Shown: in pieces, positions 48,522 through 61,311 of the stretch
How positions within the stretch are numbered: the stretch's first letter is position 1
How the letters are laid out: each line of letters begins with the position of its first letter
DNA from: Heracleum sosnowskyi
Taxonomy: Eukaryota; Streptophyta; Magnoliopsida; Apiales; Apiaceae
Direction: 5' to 3'
DNA length: 64,000 nucleotides
NCBI GenBank assembly: GCA_030848705.1
Contig: CM061243.1
Location: 11,061,044-11,125,043 of the forward strand
Program-made: the position numbers and the translations under genes
Notes under the pieces: model-generated
The model's database searches: none
What the model was told of the DNA's origin: nothing
Seen by the model: the letters and a program-made list of their open reading frames with translations, nothing else

Positions 48522-51500
48522 GTGTAAAAACGCTAAATTTTACTTGTAACTAATAATCACAAACAAAGAAAGAGGAGTTCGAACTGATTACTACATTCTA
48601 TCAAGAATCTAAGTTTTACGTAGCAGTGTGGATGTCTAAATGGAAGTATCTCAGCACAAATTATTAACAGCTCGCAGAACGAAAAAAAACATCCAATATA
48701 TATATAAGAGGCAGCACAGACCATGAAAACCAGAATATGGTTGGGTATGCTGCTGAGGAGTCTGAAGCTGCAATCTTGTTTTCACAAGCCAAATTGGATT
48801 GGTGCACAAACAGACCTGCAAAACCACCAAGTTGTTATTGCAAATACTACATTTCCTTCCTTTCCTTTATGCAGACAAACCATTTATTTATTTACTAACC
48901 AATGCTCCTGCTTCTGCAGCCGAAGCAAGATGAAGGCCTGGAGTTAGCTCCTCCCTGCTACCTAAGTACCTTTGTTTGGCTTTACTATAGCTGAAACAGG
49001 ACAAGGAATGAAAAATGTAAATTAATGAGATAATTCTCCACTTCAAAGCAACAAAATTACAAACATACTTCACAGATAAGACAAAAAGCACGGTATAAAA
49101 ACTGTTATATAAATCGAAAAACAGTTAGGGTCCCGTACAATTATGATTTTCAAAAACTCTAATCTACATTCTGAGGCTTTTCTGTAAAAATCAGGTTTTG
49201 GCCCAAAGTCTTCGCATAATTTACCAATTCCGATTTTGACCCAATTTCTTCAAACTGATTTGGAAAGAGGAAAGACCCCGAGCACTCACCCGGGAAATTC
49301 TCCGCACAATCCAAATTTTAGAACAATGAATATCATTGAACATTAAATCTTACCCTGTATTATAAATTTCACATTAGAAAAATCTAATTCTAAATCTACA
49401 CAGAAAAACGATAGCTTTTAGACAAATAACTAAAGCACAGAACAGCAGTTACTTCTTCACTCCTCCCTTAACTTGTTACAACTTCAATCTGATGTGAATT
49501 TTAGTGAACTCCTAAGACGTATTAAAATCTTCTCTTAATTAAAGAGAAGGTGTTCTTGTCACCCATGTGTGTGCATCATTCCCATTGCTAGTTCCTCACA
49601 AATCTGTAACATAAGTTCTATTATCAACAGTGAGCTTCTTACAAGATTTCAAGGAGATTCCAATAACAGATACTCATGCATAAAAGTATAAAACCCAAAG
49701 ATATAAAAATATATATAGAACAGGGCCCACCCAAAATTGTTTAAGCAAATAAAATTTCAAACAGTTAAATACTCAACACGGCATAGAATGTCCTCTTTGA
49801 TGAACATGCATCATGAGTAGGAACTTACAAATAGAAATACAAACCCCATGAAACAGTTGAACCAAGGACTGCAGGATAAAACCCTGCATAAAGACCTCTA
49901 AAACCCTGGAAGAAAGAGGAAAAACAAAAAACTCAATCACTTGAAGAAAAACAAACCACTGCTTATATGTTGTACCGCCTAAAAAAATGGTTATTTGAAA
50001 TTTTGAACAAAATATGAAATAATGCTTTGACGTAATATACAACTTCAAATACCAACAACATTTCACGACAAATACTACAGAGATAAGCCTACACACACAT
50101 GTTGACACTGTATGCAGTTACAAAGGAAATAAATAACTACGCCTTGGAAATCCAAGTGAGAAGTGCATACAAATACGAAAATAGCCAACATTGCTGTTAA
50201 CAAAACAATTCCAGCCAGAAGTAAATTGAAAGGTTTAATTTATTAAAATTAGTATATAAGAGTTTTTTTTTGCAAGATTTGTGAAAATGATATTATGAAA
50301 CAAGCATACTTGCTTATAGAACTTAATGAATGATAACTGACAAATCCTAGATGTCTTTACAAAAGTACAAGTACATAAGAAAACTATGCTACTCAGTAAC
50401 AACCACAGAAGTACTATGTTAAATAAATAACTAAAACATAAGAAGATAACAAGTTCGGTGCTTGCTTACACTTCATCTGATTTACTAAAAAAATATATAA
50501 TAAGCAGACTGTAACTTTAATAAAAATATAAGCTGGACAATTAGGAAAAAATAAATATAATTTGTACCTTAGCGCTGTTTGGTTGGAAGAAATGAAACCG
50601 GGTGAGAATAAAATAAAAATTTGTGATATTATCTAGGTAAATATTTTTAATTTTCATTCATTTCTTTGTTTCAATCTACCAATTTAATCTGAACTGCTGA
50701 ATTCAACTAATCTGATCTTGAAATTAATGCCCGTTCCTGCTTTCTAGTTCCTAGTCTTCTCTTTACGATCTTTTATCACAGAAAATAGCATAAAAGAATG
50801 TAATTAACTGTGAGGGACGAAAAACGGAGACAGTAGCTCAATTTGATATATAATAAAAACAAGTATGCAAGTTATAAAAATTGAATTACAGCTGAACAGA
50901 TATGCCTAGATATATGAAGATGTTAAAAGGTAATGAGAGAGAGACCTCGGTGCGAGCAATATTGAAAAGAGCGTGAGGAGTATGCTTGTAGGTTGGAAGA
51001 TTAGATATTCGTCCATCATTAACTGGGGGACACAACAACAGTATACATATTAATCAGAGAGGGACATCAAATTTAAATTTCTTAATAGTAGATACTTGTA
51101 AGGAACTATATTCCTTAAAAAAAAATCAAAGTTAATAAAAGAAAAGTCAAATGAGTGCAATTCACTCATATTGGAGACAGAAGACTTGGACATTCTTCAA
51201 TATGTACGATAGAGAAGCATCAGTGTAGCTTGATCAAATTCACAGTAAAAAGCTAAACACCTAGCCATTAAAAGTAGTGTAATTGAAGAAAATTTCAGTG
51301 ACTGACTGGCAATAACATGAGGAAATATATTATGAAGAACAGCCATTTAATATATTATATGATGAAGTTTGTGCAATAGCATTTATGCACTCAAAAACTA
51401 GAAATCTTATTTGATTGCTCATTTCGCTTGAATTCATGACAAGTGTATAAATTTAAAAAAAAAATCACAATTTCATTCAATTTTAAAACAAATAAGAAGC

Positions 51501-52246
51501 ATTATTGTCAACCAACATCCAAGACTGCTCTTCTACCGTCACTGCCTTGGCATCAGTTGCTCTGTCATCACAACCCTCTCTTCGCATACGAAAACGTAAG
51601 ATTTAGTGTTTTTTATCACAATTGATTAGTGAGCACACTGATCCTTTGTGATTTTGAACTGAAATGTGTATAATCATTGTTCAATCTCATGATATGTTCG
51701 AAAACTTTTGAGATTTAAATACACATAATTAACATCAAGAGGAGATAAAAAAAATCAGTCAAGCTGTATGATATGAGTACATTAAATTAGTGAGCAGTGC
51801 ACATTGATCTTAAATGAATTGCGTGATATTAATGACTCTTTTAGTCCTAATGTGGTTAGAGAATGACCAATCAGCATCTACTATCATTACATTCTTCAAC
51901 TCGTAACGACAGAAACACACTTTCTCTTCAATAATAATTGACAAACTGTGCAACATCCACATAAAGAACAACATATATACTGACAATATCTCATCAGCAA
52001 GTGCAATGTATCTCGACATATCTATAACGCAAAGAAATTAATATCAGAATCATCAATGATCAAACTTTGAACACCAAAACTTAATCAAATTCCACATGTC
52101 TTCATAATAATTAGAATTTATAAGTACAATCAGCAAGTTTTAACATGTAAATCAAATCAAACATGTACTAAATTTTATAGTCAAGAGTATGTGAATAAGC
52201 AGAACACACTCACAGCGAGAGAGAGAGAGAGAGAGAGTAAGACAGG

Positions 52247-52316
<70 letters not shown>

Positions 52317-52444
52317 AAGGGGGTACCTTGGAAGCGAGTACGAACGACGTCGAGGGGATGGGAGAAAGAAACGGTAACCATACCGGCGGCAGAGCCGGCG
52401 ATGGCATTCTCCCACTGCCAATTCACCGACGGTGACGCCGTCAT
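47048..52444 (-). CDS. FOLT1: Folate transporter, mitochondrial-carrier family (FOLT1-like), 310 aa, 11 exons
   Basis: Membrane carrier of the SLC25 family. The Arabidopsis orthologue moves folates across the chloroplast envelope. Exons on the minus strand: 52444-52327, 51022-50946, 49905-49829, 48990-48900, 48815-48722, 48433-48360, 48064-47957, 47708-47637, 47539-47519, 47404-47337, 47180-47048. All junctions are in phase. The three carrier repeats show PLDVVR (30-35), PIWLVK (128-133) and PSQVMR (235-240). Each is followed by its G-x-x-G-like half, for example GFRGLYAGF, ALYKGLVPG and GFRGFYKGI. The SWGLYFYFY, NPIWLVKTRLQLQ and NLLKNVP segments are those of FOLT1 rather than of the thiamine or NAD carriers. 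Length (310) matches the family (about 308). One exon is only 21 bp (VMRARLQ). No targeting presequence, as usual for this family. Appears functional. Confidence 0.95.
47519..47539 (-). other. 21-bp micro-exon of the folate carrier gene
   Basis: Encodes VMRARLQ between two phase-0 introns. It completes the third PX[DE]XX[RK]-type signature (PSQ from the previous exon, VMR from this one). Skipping it would stay in frame but delete the signature arginine. Confidence 0.9.
48474..48517. repeat. (GA)n microsatellite in the folate carrier intron 5
   Basis: About 20 GA units between exons 5 and 6. Confidence 0.95.
52216..52313. repeat. (GA)n compound microsatellite at the start of folate carrier intron 1
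   Basis: Nearly 100 bp of GA repeat, interrupted by short TAAGACAGG and GGGAGGGA stretches. It ends about 12 bases inside the intron-1 donor (GT at 52325-52326 on the minus strand). Confidence 0.95.
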
Positions 52445-53095
52445 ATATTACTATATATACAAAATTGCCCTTTTGTGTATGTATACCAAGCCTAATTAAA
52501 TCGTCTGCTTGCTTTTCTTGAATCCGGGAGGGCAGAGCTAACTTGTATAACCAGTCAGTTACTACCAAAAGAGTTGATTACAAAACTTGTTTTGTTTATA
52601 TATTCCCAGCTTGTTTTTCAAGAAAACGTTTTTCGGACTTTTTACCACAATCAATCATATCCCGACTCCATCATTCCAGAAATCGCAATCAAACTTTCTG
52701 TTTTTTTTTCTTTAAAATCTTTTTCCCCCAAATAATTCCTTTTCTTGTATATTTTCTAGAAATAAAAAATATAAATACATACTGACATAGTAAAAACTAA
52801 AAAACATAAATAAAAAAAATACTACATTCGGCCAGAGTTATGAAAATTTTGATTTTTATCAAACCGTATTTTACAATGTTGACCTTTGAATTAAAAAAAC
52901 TTTATATTTTTATTAAGAGAATTGAGATTTTGAGATCACAGCAAAAACATGTATTTAAAAAAAAGTAATACATAAAAAAAAGTCGTATGCACATTCTTTC
53001 CAAACTAGTGCTGTACGGAAGTGTTTCGAGCTTTTGAAGGAGTGTATGCAACATATGGATACTATTAAAACATTTCAAATAAGATTGCTTAAAAC
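52445..53095. other. Upstream region of the folate carrier gene
   Basis: Probable promoter and 5' UTR of the minus-strand gene. No coding sequence and no individually assignable element seen. Confidence 0.4.
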
Positions 53096-53727
53096 TAGAC
53101 CTGGCAATTGGACCGTGTCGTGTACTTTCGTGTTTTCGTGTACTTAATGTAAAACCCATATCCGACCCGTTTTGGATTCGTGTACTAAATTTGAAACACA
53201 TATCCAATTCAAAACGTGTCGTGTACTTTACGTGTCGTATTCGTGTACATTAAACAAAAATATAAATTTAATTAAATTAAAATTTATATATTATAAAACT
53301 ATTTTAATTATGTAAATTTTTATTGAATGTGTATTAAATATGTAATACATACAATTTTACAAAAAATTGTAAATATAACTTATATATATAAATGTATACT
53401 TCTTATATATAAATGTATAACTTACTGCTAATTAGTCATGAAACTTTTATTTATTGTTCATATGTAATTCCTTATATATTTTCTAAATATGCAATACTAT
53501 AAATAATATATATTTTTTAAAATTATTTATTTACTTCATTAATTCGTGTACTTTCGTTTCGTGTCGTGTACCTATTGTGAAAACCCAAACCCGACACTAA
53601 TTATATTCGTGTTTTTTCGTGTTCGTGTACTTTCGTGTTCGTGTACCAAATTTTTGCACCCAAACACTAATTATCCGTGTCGTGTTCGTACCGTGTTCAC
53701 GTGTCGTGTATCAAATTGCCAGCTCTA
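53096..53727. mobile_element. Non-autonomous hAT element rich in CGTGT motifs (copy 2), 632 bp
   Basis: Perfect 8-bp duplication CTTAAAAC (53088-53095 and 53728-53735). Ends are TAGACCTGGCAATT and, read inward from the right, TAGAGCTGGCAATT. Subterminal arrays of TCGTGTACTTTCGTGT-type words flank an AT-rich centre. Same family as 12718-13236, but the copies differ in length and interior. Confidence 0.92.
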
Positions 53728-53735
53728 CTTAAAAC

Positions 53736-56700
53736 CCATCAGCTCCATAAGATTTCTTTCTACATGAATGTGGTTACTTGTGCAGTTTTTCATCAAGCAA
53801 ACAAGTTTTTTGTCTTCAAAATTTGGGTCCATTATCGTCTGAGCTGCGGGTACATTAATGTTAAAAGCATCTTTAGTAACCCACAGCAGGTAAGGTGCCA
53901 TATCTTCCTCATTGATTTTTTACTGCTTATGATGATAATAATAAGAAAGGGTTTCAGATTCTTCAGCTATAAAAGGTAAACCGTTGTTACTCTCTGGTCG
54001 TACAAAATAACCTCGTTCAAGAGACTTGGATACTCACGTGAAGTTGAACTTTCAAATTACGAAAGCATTGTGCGTGAGGTGTATAAACGTAGAGATAAAT
54101 TTACGATTAGCAAACAAGATGAAAGAAAAAAAATCTCCATGATTCGAAAATATCATATAATCACAAAATAAGTTACAAGGTACATTATCTTAGCAATTTT
54201 CTGAACACAAGCAACAGCCAGTAAGAGGCCAACAATGAGCCAAGTTGTTGACATGCTCAGAAAAAACATCAGCCAAGTGAGAAGGAACTATTAGTCCCAG
54301 GTTTTTCTCAAGATACAAGTGCACGCTAATCTTCAACTAAAAGGACACCTGCTACATTAACAAGTAATCAGACGAGCTCTGTACCAGTCTCTATCACTCG
54401 GGTCACTCCTAGATAAAATTGGATTCTTCAGCTTATTAAGAAATTAGGGCAAGGACTTCAAAGCCATAAAAGCAATGCTACATATCTCAAAAATATTATT
54501 GTTAAGATTTTTGTCAAACTTTTTTGTGAGGAGAGAAGCGAAAAATGTAGGCCTCACAATTTAGAATATAATTTTACTACTGTTAAACTGTAGAAGTAAA
54601 GGAAATTTAGATTATTAGCTTTCCAATAGTTATTTTGGATGGTTGCACACCTCTGTCTATGAAAAATAATAGAGTAACCGTATGGATGCAAATCTTTTCA
54701 CTACATTGTCCTTGCAACTACCAAAATAAAGAAAGGGATAACAAACATATAAAGTAAAGCCAGATGCTCTTCCATATCTGCTAGAAGGCAGTGAAAACTA
54801 CAGAAACATAAATGTCACTTCAAGAAAGAAATAAGCTTTAATTCTTGTAATAAGAAAGAAAGAAAGAAATAAGCTAGTAGACACAAACGTTGTATACCAA
54901 GATTATAGAATACCTCACTGCAATAGCCATGTGGAATTTGAAAAGTTTATTGTAAACATGTAGGCAAGGCTGGAAAGCTGGAGCTGAGGTAACTTTTGAC
55001 CTCTTTCATAAGTTACAACTCATCGTTTAATTTATACTGCTCACTAAAAATCTAGAGAGGATTTTAATAAGCAAACAATCCAAGTGCTAGCTAGATTTGG
55101 AATAGGCATCGTGCTCAACGAGTGACCGCAAAGCTCAAAAAAGTAATTTAACCAAGAATACTCCACTGCTGACCACTAAAATAGCGAAACATGATACACT
55201 GTCCACTACAGTTGCTGAAGAAATTATAACCTTGCACTTAACAAGAAGCCTGAACAAAATGTAGGAGCATACAAGCATCAGGCATTGATTATCATCAATT
55301 ACAACAAGATTTTTTTTTTAAAATTACACTTAAATGATTTATCAACAAAAATGCCTTTCCAGTAGTTAATCATTCAAATTAAACAAACAACGCGATTAAA
55401 GGGAATATACATGAATATATAAAGCTAGTACATTAGGTTTCCAGTCAACCGATACTACAGATATAAAGAAGCATCCTCTAAAACATATCAAGAAGTGCAG
55501 ATCATAAACCTATATATTATCAATCTCAATTGTTAGTTTATATTTTTTGACATCCTCTGAAAGGATATGTTTTGCTAACTTATTAACGTGTAAAAAAAAT
55601 AACAACCATTTCGGGGTAATACCATAAAGAACAAAGGCAGATAAGTTTTTATTAGTTGAAGTAGATAAATGTTCCTGATTCCAATACCAACAAAAGAGCT
55701 AGAATCACTGCAAACAAAATTTCTTAACTTTTGTTTTTGCAGAAACAAAATGCATTTTAAAATTGAAAATTTGCATTCTTTAAAATAGCCATAGACTGTT
55801 AAGACTTCCCCTACCCCCATCCCCACCATTAACCTCCCACCTCCAATTGATTATTATTTTGGACCTTCATCATAAACAAAGATTGAGATTGTCATTCTTA
55901 ATGGTGATGTAGTTGCTGATGAAAGAGAGAACTGTACAGAGGATGATATTAAGCGCTTGTATCATACGAGAAAGAGAAGGGAAAAGACCACTGGTAACGG
56001 GGGATCTATGATAACTTGTAGGACGGAGTTGTTTATCTGGATCACATCTATTTTATGGATAATTCATATTGGGTAAGATGCTGAAACTTTAGGCCAAAGG
56101 CAAACCCAGAAGGTTTTTCTGCTGAAGTCAGAGGAGCAAAAAGTGAGGCCTTTGTCATTGAGGAACATTGCTGCGAGTGCAAGTTTCTCTGTCCTGCAGC
56201 ATCTTTGTAGCCTGTAGGTACTGTTTGAGCCTGGCTTTTTCATTTATTGTATGTCCTGATGACGCAACTCCATAGTGAATAATATTATTTTTTCTTTTAC
56301 CCAGTCTTTGATTTGAACTAAAAGAGGGTGGGTAAGTCATGAAACTTCCTCAATTTAATCAAAACACGCTGATGGACGATGCACTCTAAAAGAAATTTGA
56401 CAGCTGTTGGTGGAAAAAGCCAAACGACAAAACTACCGAACATACGAAAATTTAGATAAGCTGTTGCTGGTCAACGAACAGCCGTTGTCCACCCTGCAAT
56501 ACTATTGTCAAGCCTTCATGCTAATTCTTTTTGCAGTCCTAGAGAGAGTCTACCATATTTAAACAGTTCTTTTGCATCAAAGTTCATAAATTATCTAGCT
56601 ATATCTTGTTTGTTGTAAACTTGCATGACCAAAATTCTCACTTGATCTATCCTTATCATATCTCATCTACTACTTTTTCAATACTTACATCTGTTTAAAA

Positions 56701-56944
56701 TATAACACCTACCACAATTCATACCCATAGAAAATGCAAGAACTACTACATGGTAAATCGGACGCACCATCAAATTTCCAAATTTAACAGTCCTTCATAC
56801 ATAAAACAAAATCAATAATGTACACAGCATGCATAAACAATCTGACTACACAATCACTTTATTCACATACACATTCAAAATTTATCGCAACCATAAATAC
56901 AAATAACAAACAAAATTCACAAAGTAGAACTAACGAAATGTACC
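53736..56944. other. Intergenic region with a possible kinase-tail remnant
   Basis: Ends in the 3' UTR of the bL12 gene. Apart from the short receptor-kinase-like piece at 54203-54290, an AAGAAAG tandem run at about 54850-54870 and a short open plus-strand frame around 55877-56068 of no known type, I see no structured feature. Confidence 0.4.
54203..54290 (+). pseudogene. Receptor-like kinase C-terminal fragment
   Basis: The plus-strand frame reads TQATASKRPTMSQVVDML and a few residues more. That is the subdomain XI signature of plant receptor-like kinases (RPxM followed by VVxML). No upstream kinase subdomains are found in frame within 500 bp and a stop precedes it closely. It is best read as an isolated exon tail or remnant. 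Confidence 0.4.
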
Positions 56945-57547
56945 TTAATCCATCGAAACCTTTGCTCCAACTTCCTTCAACTTAGCAATAATCTTCTCTG
57001 CCTCGTCTTTCGGAACCCCTTTCTTCAACAAAGACGGCGCTTTCTCCACCAATTCTTTCGCCTCCTTCAACCCTAAATCAGTACAAGCCCTAACTTCTTT
57101 AATAATCTTGATTTTCGCAGAAGCATCATACCCACCTTCCAATTTCAAATCAAAAGCAGTTTTTTCGACTTTCTCCTCCGTAACTCCCCCGCCTTTCGCA
57201 CCCTTACCCTTCATTCCTACCCCCATTCCAGGCATCATAACACCCATCACAGGCATATCTTGCACATCTAATTTCTGTCTCAACAAATCAACCAAGTCAG
57301 AAACTTCTAGAAGTGTGAGCCCTGTAATCTCATCTACAATCGATGATACATTTTCTGATGGGGTCAATTTTGATTCTGTTGAGTACCCACGTGGCGAAAA
57401 GAGAGAAAACACAGTTCTTGATGTGAAAGGTGAGTTCTTGAAAATGGGCGAGTTAAAAATTGATTTGGGGAAATTAGGGTTAGGGTTTTGTGAAATGGGC
57501 TTGATTGAATGCTTTAGGGTTTGAGTAATTAAGCGAGAGAACTTCAT
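56945..57547 (-). CDS. Mitochondrial large-subunit ribosomal protein bL12m (L7/L12), 200 aa
   Basis: Stalk protein of the mitochondrial ribosome that recruits and activates translation GTPases. Single exon, ATG at 57545-57547, TAA at 56945-56947. Residues 1 to about 58 are a Ser/Asn/Phe/Arg-rich, acid-poor presequence ending near RGYSTES. The N-terminal dimerisation helix pair follows (IVDEITGLTLLEVSDLVDLL, about 70-95), then a Met/Gly/Lys-rich hinge and the C-terminal GTPase-binding domain (about 130-200), with KIKIIKEVR, GLKEAKELVE and the GAKVSMD end. The hinge contains MPVMGVMMPGMGVGMKGKG, a methionine-rich form usual for plant mitochondrial L12 and unlike the Ala-rich chloroplast hinge. 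Nothing missing. Confidence 0.95.
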   Translation of the reverse strand: MKFSRLITQTLKHSIKPISQNPNPNFPKSIFNSPIFKNSPFTSRTVFSLFSPRGYSTESKLTPSENVSSIVDEITGLTLLEVSDLVDLLRQKLDVQDMPVMGVMMPGMGVGMKGKGAKGGGVTEEKVEKTAFDLKLEGGYDASAKIKIIKEVRACTDLGLKEAKELVEKAPSLLKKGVPKDEAEKIIAKLKEVGAKVSMD

Positions 57548-58183
57548 GGTTTGGTGATTTTGATTAGAGTTTACAGCTTACAAGTGCATTTGTAAAAAGG
57601 GGTTTTTATCTTTTATGGTTTTAGGCATTTGGGGTTTTGTAGAGCTGGTTTGAGGTTTTACTGATCCGAACCGACCCGACCCATCTTGTTTTTTGAAAAA
57701 GAGGAAAAGGTCTTCTATGGTTTTTTAGAGTTTTTTCTATAGTAGTATTTTTTAATAAAAATTTGAGTTGATTTTTGCTCAATTTCTCTTGTGTTGACAT
57801 TATGTGAATGATGATTTTGATTTGTATTGGATAGTTTTATTCTCTTTTTAAAAAAAAACTTAAATTGGATAATTGTCTTATAAGATGTTATACTATTTAT
57901 TTAGTTTTTTATATTTTAGTTTATTTTTACTGATTTCTCTTTTGTTGACATTGACATTATGTGAAATTGTGAATGGTTTTGATTCTTTTTGTTAAAAAAA
58001 ATTTGAATTGGATAATTGTTCTTTAAAATTTAATACAATTTATTTGTTAAAAAAAATTGATTTGGACTAAAGTGGTTACAATTTGGTTCACAAGTTAAAA
58101 CTCTAATATCTCGAATTGTGGTGACCTACATTTAAATAATGACGTTGTAAGTAAAATTTGATAAGAATGGCTATATAAATTTA

Positions 58184-58215
58184 CTAGCTTAAAATCCGTA
58201 CGATAGGCGCCTGAA
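58184..58215 (-). mobile_element. Degenerate Helitron-like 3' end
   Basis: On the minus strand, a decayed copy of the hairpin (about CGCCTATCGTACGG) is followed by CTAG and T, the same layout as the intact ends at 17840, 17853 and 20374. The 5' end was not identified. Confidence 0.4.
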
Positions 58216-58559
58216 ATTTAAATTTTTTTTTTTTTATAGTTTAATATTTCATTTTTTTTATATTTATATTTACTTTTCATAAATATAATTTTAAATTTTG
58301 AATAGTTCTACTCATATGTTGTTGAATTCGAGGTTCAATTGACGTAGGTGTTTGTGTTTATGTTTGTTCGTGATTAGTTTGTATTTTAAGAGTTTTGTGT
58401 TTAATAATATAATAGAGATGTGCTTAATAGTTTAGGTAGTTATTAATAATTATAATATTAAAATTATTTTTTAATTTATATGAATTGAAAGTTATAGAAA
58501 AAATTATAATAAACATAGAATTTATAAGTTTAATATAATAATATTACCGTTTTATATAG

Positions 58560-59575
58560 AAGTTACACGTATTATTTTTAGAAGATTAGTTGTTTTTGTT
58601 AAAAAATATATAAAATAGGTAATATATTGAAAAGGTAAGTAATTATTTATTAATAATTATACAAAATTATATTATCTTTTAATGTATATATGTTGCAAAT
58701 ATTATATTTAGAAGATCAGTAATTAGAAAATATAAAATAACTAAAGTGTTTTAGCTGAAATATGTAACTGATTATTTATTAATAATTATATATAATATAT
58801 TATCGTTATATATATATATGTGGTTCGTGTTATTTTATTTTTAGAAGATAAGTTGTTTTAGTTAGAAAATATAAAATAATTAACGTGTTTTAGCTGTTGC
58901 TTATAAATATATAATAATATCACCATGTTTCCCGTGTTATTTTTAGAAGATGAGTTATTTTAGTTAAAATATATAAGAAACGGGTAATGTGCTCAAAAAG
59001 ACATATGTTATTTCTGGAAGATGGGTCGTTTCATTGAGAAAATATAAAACAGGTAATATGTTTTAGTTGAAAAATGTAATTAGATAGTTATTAGTAATTA
59101 TAATATAAAATATTTAGAAGATGAGTTGTTTAAGTTAGAAAATATAAAATAGGTAATTTGAGTTGTTTTATTTATAAAATATAAAACAGGTAATATGTTT
59201 TAGCTGAAATAGGTAATTAGATAGTTAATAGTAATTATAATATAAATTATTTAGAAGATGAGTTGTTTAAGTTAGAAAATATAAAATCAGTAATGTGCCC
59301 GTGTTATTTTTAAAAGCTGTTGTTTTAGTTAGAAAATACAAAACTGGTAATGTGCTGAGAAAGATAATTGGTTCTTTATTAATAACTATATAAAATTACA
59401 TTATGTTTCTATATATATGTTGCCCGTATTATTTTTAGAAGATGAGTTGTTTAAGTTAGAAAATATAAAATAAGTAATGTGTCCGTATTATTTTTAGAAG
59501 ATGAGTCATTTTATTTAGAAAATATAAACAAGTAATATGTTTCAGCTGAAAAAGGTAATTAGATAGTTATTATAT
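58560..59575. repeat. Diverged tandem array, units of about 75-150 bp
   Basis: The words TTTTTAGAAGATGAGTTG, GTTAGAAAATATAAAATA and GTAATGTG, or TTTTAGCTGAAA, recur in the same order at least eight times. Units vary in length by omission of AT-rich spacers such as TAGTTATTAGTAATTATAAT. Confidence 0.85.
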
Positions 59576-61311
59576 AATAACTTTTAGTATTTTATCCGAT
59601 GGTTTATATTATATTGATTTGAAAGATCTAACGGTTGAGAACTAACGGTTGAGAAATGAGGGACTACAAAAATTTTAGAGGACCACACTACAAAATTTTC
59701 AATATTTAGATAAGTGTAAGTCAATTCACTTGATCAAATTTTAACATCTAGTTTTGCTTTGGTGTTCGTATCGATCGATCAAATAATATACTTATACGAG
59801 TTCAATTTTCTTTCTAATTATTTTTTAATGGAAAAAATTAAGTATATTATATTAATATGAGTTCACTTTATTTTTTTTATTTTTAATAGTGGAGAAAACT
59901 AAGTATATTATATTAATAAGAGTTCACTTTATTTTTTTATTTTTTCCTTTATTATTTTTAATAAAGAAAATTAAACTATATTAATATTCACTTAAACTTT
60001 CTCCGCATCTAGTCCGCCAAATCAAACTTGGTCAATCTTGATTCTACAATTAAGTGTCACGTCATTTTGTAATTGCTATCGGCACCCAGTTCTCGATCTT
60101 CTTAATGTAATTTAAGCTGTCTCTGGACCCCAAAGCAAATCAAACTGTTGGTGGAGAAGGCACTTGTTAGTTGTTGCATATGACAAAGACACCCCTGATC
60201 GCTGACATAACATTTTTAAAGCAATGGGTGAAAAAATTGTTGAAGAAATGAAAAGACACTATGAAATTCTCATAAAGGACCTTAAACATATTGAATCCGA
60301 CATTGTCGCATTCTCCAACTACAGATGAAAATAAATCAACACCCCAGATCGCAAGTTGATCAAAGGTAATGTACTAGTTAAACAATCAAATGTACCTAAG
60401 CTCGACTCCGTTTATGTACAGAGAGGAATTAGAGGAACCAGAGTGAGCCCGGTCCCTGTTAATTATCTGGCTACATAAAATTTTTAATGTAATATTTTCA
60501 AAAATTAGAAAATAAAATGAATTGGTCTCCCCCTAAATATTAGGCCCCTGGAGATGTTGAATGGAACTCACACTTCACACTAAAATATACATTTTGCTAA
60601 GAATGTGCTACTCATCTTGGTCTAACTTACATAACTATTTAAGGATCATTTTTTACTCAAAGATATACCATCTTATTAGTAATCACTAGAAAAAAAAAAT
60701 ATGTCTTGTCCTAGCGCTTTCTTTGTATCATCTATCTGCTGCAACATCCAAGTGAGTTTTTTCGGCTATGATAATTATAAAAAGGTCTTCGCATTTGAAT
60801 ACAAGTGATGGACTAATATTAATCCGTAGCTGCTACAGTCTACGGCTTTACAATTGAAGTACATAGGCTCCAAACAAACAAGGCTTAGGTCTTAAAAAGA
60901 AAACACTATGGCTCAAGCGGCAAATATCGTAGTAACAACTAGTATACTTAAGTCTGAATTTATGTTGCAGCCTCTACGGAAAGGCCGTAGGCAACATGCA
61001 TGTGCTGTGCTTTTATAGCAAACTGCCACGTGGATCTACTTTACATGTGTTCATTTTTCATTACATGAGTCAACCCGGAATTTAAGGAGAAGCAGCCATC
61101 TATTCCTGAGGAGAGGAGTCACGATTCCAGGGGGCAACACAAACAAATAAAAACACAACACAAAAAGGACCAGGAGGAAGAAAAACAAAGGGGAAAAGGG
61201 AGACCAAGAATGATAATCCTTACTGTTATTTGGGAGAAAATTAATATACACACACCAAACAATTTCTCTAATCTTCTGATGATCGCTACGGATATTTTTA
61301 AGATCTTACGG

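Larger units (their letters stand above)
57548..61303. other. Intergenic region, mostly repeats
   Basis: Begins with the bL12 promoter. From about 58184 a degenerate Helitron-like 3' end (minus strand) and a 1-kb tandem array follow. Around 60190-60330 a plus-strand frame (MGEKIVEEMKRHYEIL...) looks like an exon remnant, but I could not assign it. Nothing else recognised. Confidence 0.4.

Noticed and set aside
52191..52499. Plus-strand frame with a long Arg-Glu alternating run
   Set aside because: Translation of the (GA)n microsatellite; no domain. The opposite strand is the folate carrier exon 1 and intron.
57108..57524. Plus-strand 138-codon frame opposite bL12
   Set aside because: Antisense shadow of the bL12 coding exon, with no family features.
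25121..57547. Functional cluster of organelle-protein genes
   Set aside because: Four organelle-related genes in 32 kb is notable, but they are unlinked in pathway, in mixed orientation and separated by transposons. Organelle proteins are a large share of plant genes.
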